Shown here one piece after another: positions 1 to 3,614 of a stretch of DNA of 6,753 nucleotides. The DNA is from Ruminococcus sp. UBA1366 (GTDB taxonomy: Bacteria > Bacillota > Clostridia > Oscillospirales > Ruminococcaceae). Location: assembly GCA_002306005.1 (NCBI GenBank), contig DBRO01000092.1:10143-16895 (forward strand), given 5' to 3'. The notes beneath the pieces were generated by a model, which saw only the letters and a program-made list of their open reading frames with translations, did not search any database and was not told the origin of the DNA. The translations under genes and the position numbers were made by a program. Each line of letters begins with the position of its first letter. The stretch's first letter is position 1.

Positions 1-51
1 CCAAAGTTAGCCGGGGCTTTGTGCGCATTCTGTAAAAAATGAAAAAAACCC

Positions 52-80
52 TTGCATTTCCGGTGGGTTTCTGTTATGAT
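52..80 (+). promoter_or_regulatory. Sigma-A type promoter of the ferredoxin gene
   Basis: The -35 box TTGCAT (52-57) and the -10 box TATGAT (75-80) are separated by exactly 17 bases, and TG at 72-73 makes it an extended -10. The start of transcription would fall near 87, giving a leader of about 55 bases before the ferredoxin ATG. All of this is read directly; promoter activity is inferred. Confidence 0.8.
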
Positions 81-142
81 AAGTACAAGAAAAGCAAGCC
101 GCAGCTGGTTTTGCTTTGAAAACAATAAAGGAGGTCATTCAA

Positions 143-316
143 ATGGCTTATAACATCAATTCGGAATGCATTAACTGCGGTGCTTGCGAGGCAGAATGTC
201 CTGTCAGCGCAATTTCGGCGGGCGAATCTTCTTATGTGATTGACGCTGCCACCTGCATCGACTGCGGCGCTTGCGCATCGGTATGTCCTGTTGGCGCACC
301 CAACCCGGCGGAATAA
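143..316 (+). CDS. Clostridial-type 2[4Fe-4S] ferredoxin
   Basis: This 57-residue protein is a small soluble electron carrier that passes low-potential electrons between cytosolic oxidoreductases such as pyruvate:ferredoxin oxidoreductase and hydrogenase (family knowledge). Two CxxCxxCxxxCP motifs are complete: Cys 9, 12, 15, 19 and Cys 38, 41, 44, 48. In this fold the first three cysteines of each motif plus the last of the other bind one cubane cluster. The length and the closing CPVGAP segment match classic clostridial ferredoxins, which are about 55 residues. The start is the ATG at 143, because a near-perfect Shine-Dalgarno AAAGGAGGT (127-135) sits 7 bases upstream; an in-frame start at 116 would add residues not seen in the family. 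It is monocistronic, with its own promoter and a terminator about 30 bases after the stop. Confidence 0.97.
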   Translation: MAYNINSECINCGACEAECPVSAISAGESSYVIDAATCIDCGACASVCPVGAPNPAE

Positions 317-345
317 TCCGTTCAAACATGCAACCCAAAAACAAA

Positions 346-377
346 ACAGCCGTCCTTTTGGGGCGGCTGTTTTTCTC
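346..377. terminator. Bidirectional intrinsic terminator between convergent genes
   Basis: Arms ACAGCCG (346-352) and CGGCTGT (364-370) pair perfectly. The stem extends inward through a T-G wobble and two C-G pairs to a 5-base TTTTG loop. A T-tract follows on the plus strand (370-375), ending the ferredoxin transcript. On the minus strand the same hairpin is followed by T-rich sequence (complement of the A-runs at 336-346), so it also serves the glycosylase gene, whose stop codon at 378-380 abuts it. Confidence 0.9.
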
Positions 378-1214
378 TTAGGCAAGCGGTATAGTTTCTT
401 TATACGAAAAAACTTGCCGACTTTGGCAATGCCGTATGTAATGGAATAAATACTGCTGGGCAATGCCTTCTGTTCCCATAGTGCAATCAGGAAAACCATC
501 CGGATACCACTCCGCCATCACACGTTTCATCCAAACATCCATGGGAATGACTTCCACGCGGTGCATGCCATACAACAAAACACAGTCCGCGACTTTTGGC
601 CCAACGCCCTTGATTTGCATCAGCTCCGCGCGTGCCTCATGGATAGAAAGCTCCTGAATTCTGTCCGGCTGTACTGCGCCGTCTGCGACCTTTCGCGCCG
701 CATCCAACAGGTATTTTGTGCGGAATCCCGCCCGCACCGGCGCAAAAAAATCCTCACTTTGCACGGCAATTTCTTTCGCCGTAGGAAAATGCCCGAACAG
801 CGCGCAAAGCCTTGCAATCATGCCTTTAATCCGTGGGATATGGTTATTCTGCGAAAACACAAATGACACCAGTGCTTCCCATGCATCCTGCCGAAGCAGT
901 CGAATTCCCCCAGCATAACGAGTGGCAGCATACAGTGTTTCGTCCACAGCATAGCGCTGTTTCAACACACCATAATCTGTTTTCAAATCAAAATAATCCG
1001 CCCAGAATGAAAGGAAATCCTCCTCGGCAGTATTTTCCAGCAAAAAGCAATCCCCGCGCTTGCGGATCTGCAAAGACCGGTTCATCGCCGCGCCAGAATA
1101 GGAACCGTCCGCTTGCTTTTCCCATCGGAACGCCTGTCCGCAGTCCAGCGTTTCATCCAAATCAAAATCCGCCTGCCGCAGTAAAATTCCGTTTCCCTCG
1201 CGGGCATACTCCAT
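378..1214 (-). CDS. ogg: 8-oxoguanine DNA glycosylase/AP lyase (eukaryote-type OGG1, HhH-GPD superfamily)
   Basis: This 278-residue protein should excise 8-oxoguanine opposite cytosine in DNA and nick the resulting abasic site (base excision repair). The N-terminal OGG domain carries CGQAFRW (25-31), matching the SGQSFRW segment that contacts the damaged base in human OGG1. SQNNHIPRIKGM (121-132) corresponds to human SSNNNIARITGM, whose Asn and Arg residues contact the estranged cytosine; R165 fits the second cytosine-contacting arginine. The helix-hairpin-helix is IKGVGPKVADC (201-211), with K207 at the Schiff-base lysine (human K249) and D226 in IPMD at the catalytic aspartate (human D268). 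All key residues are therefore present. The ATG has a Shine-Dalgarno AGGGGGT 6 bases upstream. Bacterial genes of this type are often labelled DNA-3-methyladenine glycosylase; the OGG domain and K/D pair favour OGG1. Confidence 0.92.
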   Translation of the reverse strand: MEYAREGNGILLRQADFDLDETLDCGQAFRWEKQADGSYSGAAMNRSLQIRKRGDCFLLENTAEEDFLSFWADYFDLKTDYGVLKQRYAVDETLYAATRYAGGIRLLRQDAWEALVSFVFSQNNHIPRIKGMIARLCALFGHFPTAKEIAVQSEDFFAPVRAGFRTKYLLDAARKVADGAVQPDRIQELSIHEARAELMQIKGVGPKVADCVLLYGMHRVEVIPMDVWMKRVMAEWYPDGFPDCTMGTEGIAQQYLFHYIRHCQSRQVFSYKETIPLA

Positions 1215-1234
1215 ACCCTCACCCCCTGTTATTC

Positions 1235-1263
1235 ATTATACGCCGATTCCTGCGCGTTTTCAA
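1235..1263 (-). promoter_or_regulatory. Promoter of the ogg gene
   Basis: On the minus strand TTGAAA (1263-1258) is followed after exactly 17 bases by a perfect TATAAT (1240-1235). The predicted start is near 1228, only about 14 bases from the ATG at 1214, so the mRNA leader would be very short and barely include the Shine-Dalgarno. It lies in the 78-base gap shared with the divergent plus-strand gene. Confidence 0.8.
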
Positions 1264-1275
1264 GCGCAAATATAC

Positions 1276-1295
1276 GGAAAGGACGTGCTATCTTG
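1276..1295 (+). promoter_or_regulatory. Ribosome-binding site deciding a TTG start
   Basis: GGAAAGGA (1276-1283) lies 9 bases before the TTG at 1293-1295. No ATG or GTG lies in frame nearby that would keep the first Cys-x2-Cys pair, so the rare TTG initiator is the best choice. Confidence 0.7.
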
Positions 1296-1976
1296 AGAGA
1301 AAGTATTCTAACCATCCCAATCAGTGAGGTTTTTGAGCCCAAAACCGGCTGTCCGATTTGCCGAATGCGTAATATGCTGGAGGAACGCTGTGTGGAATAC
1401 ATTATGGGCGCCGCCATGATGGAGCCGGATGTCCGGATAGAAACCAACCGGCTGGGCTTTTGCAAGCTGCATTTTGAACAAATGCGCGCACAAAAAAATC
1501 GGCTTTCCCTTGCGCTGATGCTGGAAACCCACTTGCAGGAACTCCAAAAGACCGTGTTTGCCAAGAAAAAACTGTTTGAAAGCAAAAACGCGAAAAAGGA
1601 GAAAACCGCCAAGGTGAACGCAGACTGCTTTGTTTGCGCGAAAATCCAGTGGGGGATGGACAGATTACTCGTCACGCTGTTTGAAATGTACGAAAAAAGC
1701 GCGGATTTCCGCACGCTGTTTGCGGAACAGGAACTTCTTTGTTTGCCGCATTACGAGATGCTGACCGGACTTTCCCCCACCCATGCGGGCAAAAAAACCG
1801 CCTCTGCTTTCGATAAAGCCTGTGAAACCCTTGCGGCAAATTACCTCACCGCCCTCAGCGCGGATGTTTCCCACTACTGTAAGATGTACGATTATCGAAA
1901 TTCCGGTGCCGGTGCGGATTGGGGAAACGCCAAGGACAGCATTGAGCGTGCCATTCGTTTTTTGACTTCCAGATAG
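1293..1976 (+). CDS. Cys/His-rich protein with two putative metal-binding modules (DUF6062-like)
   Basis: This is a 227-residue soluble protein with no signal peptide or membrane segment. I recognise it only as resembling the Firmicutes group labelled DUF6062; no function is known to me. It has two similar halves. The first has CPIC (C20, C23) followed by FCKLHFEQM (C57, H60). The second has CFVC (C112, C115) followed by LCLPHYEML (C150, H153). Each half therefore offers a C-x2-C plus C-x2-H set, which suggests one zinc ion per half. A lysine-rich stretch (90-108) links them. The C-terminus has HYCKMYDYRN (194-203) and a WGNAKDSIERAI segment (210-221). It is translated from TTG and is the divergent neighbour of ogg; no clear sigma-A promoter is visible for it in the short shared gap. 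No T-tract terminator follows it. Confidence 0.8.
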   Translation: MRESILTIPISEVFEPKTGCPICRMRNMLEERCVEYIMGAAMMEPDVRIETNRLGFCKLHFEQMRAQKNRLSLALMLETHLQELQKTVFAKKKLFESKNAKKEKTAKVNADCFVCAKIQWGMDRLLVTLFEMYEKSADFRTLFAEQELLCLPHYEMLTGLSPTHAGKKTASAFDKACETLAANYLTALSADVSHYCKMYDYRNSGAGADWGNAKDSIERAIRFLTSR

Positions 1977-2088
1977 CGCAAGCTGTTCTTCTGTGCTTAA
2001 ATCAACCGGCAAAATTTAAGCAAACAAATTCATAAATGCCGCAAACCACAGCCAATTCCGCCTTTGTTGGTAAGTTAAAAACAGAATA

Positions 2089-2117
2089 TTGTGATATTCA
2101 TATTTTGTTCTTGTAAT
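2089..2117 (+). promoter_or_regulatory. Possible promoter of the small membrane-protein gene
   Basis: TTGTGA (2089-2094), a 17-base spacer and TGTAAT (2112-2117) form the best sigma-A-like match in this gap. It would give a leader of about 260 bases containing the repeats that follow. Several weaker alternatives exist, so this is tentative. Confidence 0.35.
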
Positions 2118-2185
2118 TTACTTACTTTTTACGATTTCTTGCGAAAATTGCGTAAGAAGAATCAAGTCATTTCTTCTTCATAATA

Positions 2186-2306
2186 TTTCAACAATCCGCG
2201 CAAATGCCGAAAACAAGGGAGTTTTCAACGCTTCCAACAAGGTTTTCAACATTTAAAACGCCGGACAACCCGATTTTTTTCAAGTTTTCAACAATAATTG
2301 TTGAAA
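2186..2306. repeat. Four TTTCAAC repeats, the last forming a 21-bp palindrome
   Basis: TTTCAAC occurs at 2186, 2223, 2244 and 2286; the last three are preceded by another T (TTTTCAAC at 2222, 2243, 2285). Their spacings are 21 and 42 bases, i.e. whole multiples of two helical turns. The last copy is one arm of a perfect palindrome, TTTCAACAAT (2286-2295), a central A, and ATTGTTGAAA (2297-2306). The first copy has the same ten bases, TTTCAACAAT (2186-2195). This pattern fits an operator array for a dimeric DNA-binding protein; the binding protein is unknown. Confidence 0.55.
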
Positions 2307-2311
2307 GATTG

Positions 2312-2342
2312 CATAGAGTCCGTAAAACCGGACCATGCTATG
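2312..2342 (+). other. Bulged stem-loop in the leader of the small gene
   Basis: CATAG (2312-2316) pairs with CTATG (2338-2342), and GTCCG (2318-2322) with CGGAC (2329-2333), closing a TAAAAC loop. One unpaired base lies on the left and four (CATG) on the right. It ends about 25 bases before the Shine-Dalgarno at 2367. No T-tract follows, so it is not a terminator; it may be an RNA structure in the leader. Confidence 0.4.
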
Positions 2343-2382
2343 GAAGTAAATGCCTTTTATAGCAATGGAGGAAAGCAATCGC

Positions 2383-2661
2383 ATGGTGAAGGGAATTAAT
2401 AAACAAATCATTGAAATTAAGTGTTCCAAAAGTGAGCAATTCGAAAAAATTCTGTTATTCTTAAAATCCGATACGGATGCAACCACCGTCCGACTCATGG
2501 AACAGGAAATCGGCGAGGTTTGTTCGGACTATCTTGGCAGCACAAAGAAAACCCGACGTCGTAGCCGGCACTTAAGCCCATGGACATGGGCACTGCTTGC
2601 GTTACTGCTGGCAGGATTTTTATTGGGTAGCGTGTTTTGCTGGTATCTGCTGTTTTCATAA
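2383..2661 (+). CDS. Small single-pass membrane protein with C-terminal anchor, function unknown
   Basis: This 92-residue protein is one I cannot assign to a named family. The start at 2383 is chosen because GGAGGA (2367-2372) lies 10 bases upstream; in-frame ATGs at 2350 and 2365 lack a properly spaced ribosome-binding site and would give at most 103 residues. Residues 1-54 form a hydrophilic, presumably cytosolic domain beginning KQIIEIKCSKSEQFEKILLF (7-26). A basic stretch KKTRRRSRH (55-63) precedes one hydrophobic segment from about W67 to the C-terminus (S92), with a GxxxG pattern at 78-82. By the positive-inside rule the N-terminus is cytosolic and the protein is tail-anchored. It is isolated: a repeat-rich leader precedes it and a strong terminator follows. 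The coding call rests on ribosome-binding site, charge layout and terminator placement. Confidence 0.8.
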   Translation: MVKGINKQIIEIKCSKSEQFEKILLFLKSDTDATTVRLMEQEIGEVCSDYLGSTKKTRRRSRHLSPWTWALLALLLAGFLLGSVFCWYLLFS

Positions 2662-2705
2662 TCGGAAAATCCCTTGAAAAATCCGTTTTTTTCGCAAAAA
2701 GCGTA

Positions 2706-2742
2706 AAAAATCTTCAAAAGCATTTGCCTTTTGAAGATTTTT
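2706..2742 (+). terminator. Intrinsic terminator of the small membrane-protein gene
   Basis: Arms AAAAATCTTCAAAAG (2706-2720) and CTTTTGAAGATTTTT (2728-2742) pair perfectly over 15 bases around the 7-base loop CATTTGC. The final T-run is inside the 3' arm. It begins 44 bases after the stop codon. The -35 box of the next promoter lies in its loop and 3' arm. Confidence 0.8.
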
Positions 2743-2752
2743 GTGCTATACT
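2724..2752 (+). promoter_or_regulatory. Promoter of the rRNA methyltransferase operon
   Basis: TTGCCT (2724-2729), a 17-base spacer and TATACT (2747-2752), with TG at 2744-2745 as an extended -10. The start is predicted near 2759, giving a leader of about 33 bases. The ribosome-binding site is weak: only an AGGT core at 2783-2786 before the ATG at 2792. Confidence 0.75.
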
Positions 2753-2791
2753 AAAAAATAATTGATTTTTATAGATAGAAACAGGTAAATT

Positions 2792-3583
2792 ATGGCTAAT
2801 CAAATGAGCCGCCGGAATTCACCGGCGCAGTTCCCCTCCGATGATACACCGCAAGTGATTTTCGGACGCAATCCCGTACTGGAAGCGTTAAAATCCAAAC
2901 AGCAGCTGGATCTAATTTATTTGAATCCGGATGCCGGTGGTTCTATTGTACAGATTACAGCACTTGCCAAAGAGCAAGGCGTTGTTCTCAAACACGTAAC
3001 AGACAGAAAACTTTCAGATTTAACCGGAAATGCTGCGCATCAAGGTGTTGCGGCAACGCTTGCCTGTGCGGCATATGTCAGCATCGATGATCTTCTCGCA
3101 ATTGCACAGGCGAGCGGCGAGGATCCGTTTTTCATTCTTTGCGATGAAATCGAAGACCCGCATAACCTTGGCGCGATTATTCGTACCGCAGAAGCTTGCG
3201 GCGCGCACGGATTGATTCTCCCCAAACGCAGAAGCGCTTCCCTCAATGGAACCGTCTTTAAAACCTCTGCCGGGGCGGCAAGCTGGCTGCCTTGCGCACG
3301 TGTGCCAAATCTTGCCGCGGCAATCGAGCAGCTGAAAGCCGCCGGTGTCTGGATTTACGGCACGGATGCACAAGGCGAACTTTATACCGGGTGTGACCTC
3401 ACCGGTCCTGCTGCGCTTGTTATTGGTTCCGAGGGCTTTGGAATGGGCAGGCTGATCCGCGAAAAATGCGATCGTCTGCTGCGTCTTCCCATGCTGGGAA
3501 AAATAAATTCGCTCAACGCTTCCGTTGCAGCAGGCATTTTTATGTATGAAATTCGCCGGCAGCGCACCGCGAAAAGCAAATAA
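2792..3583 (+). CDS. rlmB: 23S rRNA (guanosine-2'-O)-methyltransferase, RlmB/TrmH family (SpoU class)
   Basis: This 263-residue knotted (SPOUT) methyltransferase transfers a methyl group from S-adenosylmethionine to a ribose 2'-OH of RNA; in RlmB the target is a guanosine in 23S rRNA. After a polar lead of about 20 residues comes the substrate-binding domain starting IFGRNPVLEAL (23-33). The catalytic domain then shows motif 1 DEIEDPHNLGAIIRTAEA (118-135, with N125 and R131), motif 2 VIGSEGFGM (210-218, with E214), and motif 3 LPMLGKINSLNASVAAG (232-248, with N242 and S244). All hallmark residues are present and the length fits the family. The exact target base cannot be told from sequence; the related family members TrmH (tRNA) and AviRb-like enzymes are alternatives. 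It is the first gene of a probable operon with the pseudo-ATPase gene, 28 bases away with no terminator between. Confidence 0.93.
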   Translation: MANQMSRRNSPAQFPSDDTPQVIFGRNPVLEALKSKQQLDLIYLNPDAGGSIVQITALAKEQGVVLKHVTDRKLSDLTGNAAHQGVAATLACAAYVSIDDLLAIAQASGEDPFFILCDEIEDPHNLGAIIRTAEACGAHGLILPKRRSASLNGTVFKTSAGAASWLPCARVPNLAAAIEQLKAAGVWIYGTDAQGELYTGCDLTGPAALVIGSEGFGMGRLIREKCDRLLRLPMLGKINSLNASVAAGIFMYEIRRQRTAKSK

Positions 3584-3596
3584 TCCATCCGATCAT

Positions 3597-3614
3597 AAGG
3601 AGTGAAATCAAGTG
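3597..3614 (+). promoter_or_regulatory. Ribosome-binding site deciding a GTG start
   Basis: AAGGAG (3597-3602) lies 9 bases before the GTG at 3612-3614. The 28-base gap after the rlmB stop contains no promoter or terminator that I can see, supporting cotranscription. Confidence 0.75.

Larger units (their letters stand above)
1977..2382. other. AT-rich intergenic region with clustered inverted and direct repeats
   Basis: About 400 bases hold no convincing gene. Inverted repeats seen are TGCTTAAAT/ATTTAAGCA (1994-2002, 2014-2022), AAGAAGAA/TTCTTCTT (2154-2161, 2171-2178), GAAAAC/GTTTTC (2209-2214, 2221-2226), the palindrome at 2286-2306 and a bulged hairpin at 2312-2342. The first could end the upstream transcript but has no T-tract. 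The density of symmetrical elements suggests regulation of the small gene at 2383. Confidence 0.6.

Noticed and set aside
2..21. Hairpin CAAAG...CTTTG at the left edge as the terminator of an upstream gene
   Set aside because: The stem is short, relies on T-G pairs, and has no T-tract; the upstream gene is outside the window.
74..499. A 141-codon minus-strand open frame
   Set aside because: It crosses the ferredoxin gene, the bidirectional terminator and the end of ogg in another frame, and resembles no protein I know.
833..1327. A 164-codon plus-strand open frame
   Set aside because: It lies almost wholly antisense to ogg, has no ribosome-binding site, and its product is a low-complexity Pro/Arg/Asn mixture typical of shadow frames.
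1994..2022. Inverted repeat as an intrinsic terminator for the DUF6062-like gene
   Set aside because: The stem is AT-rich, the loop is 11 bases and no T-tract follows.
2222..2293. TTTTCAACA copies as DnaA boxes and a replication origin
   Set aside because: They differ from TTATCCACA at two positions, including the conserved C of the CACA end. No dnaA, dnaN or other origin neighbour is present, and no DNA-unwinding element is evident.
2186..2306. A CRISPR-like array
   Set aside because: Repeats are only 7-10 bases, unevenly spaced (37, 21, 42), and there is no cas gene.
2804..3583. A later start (M5) for the rRNA methyltransferase
   Set aside because: No Shine-Dalgarno precedes 2804, whereas 2792 has at least an AGGT core at suitable distance.
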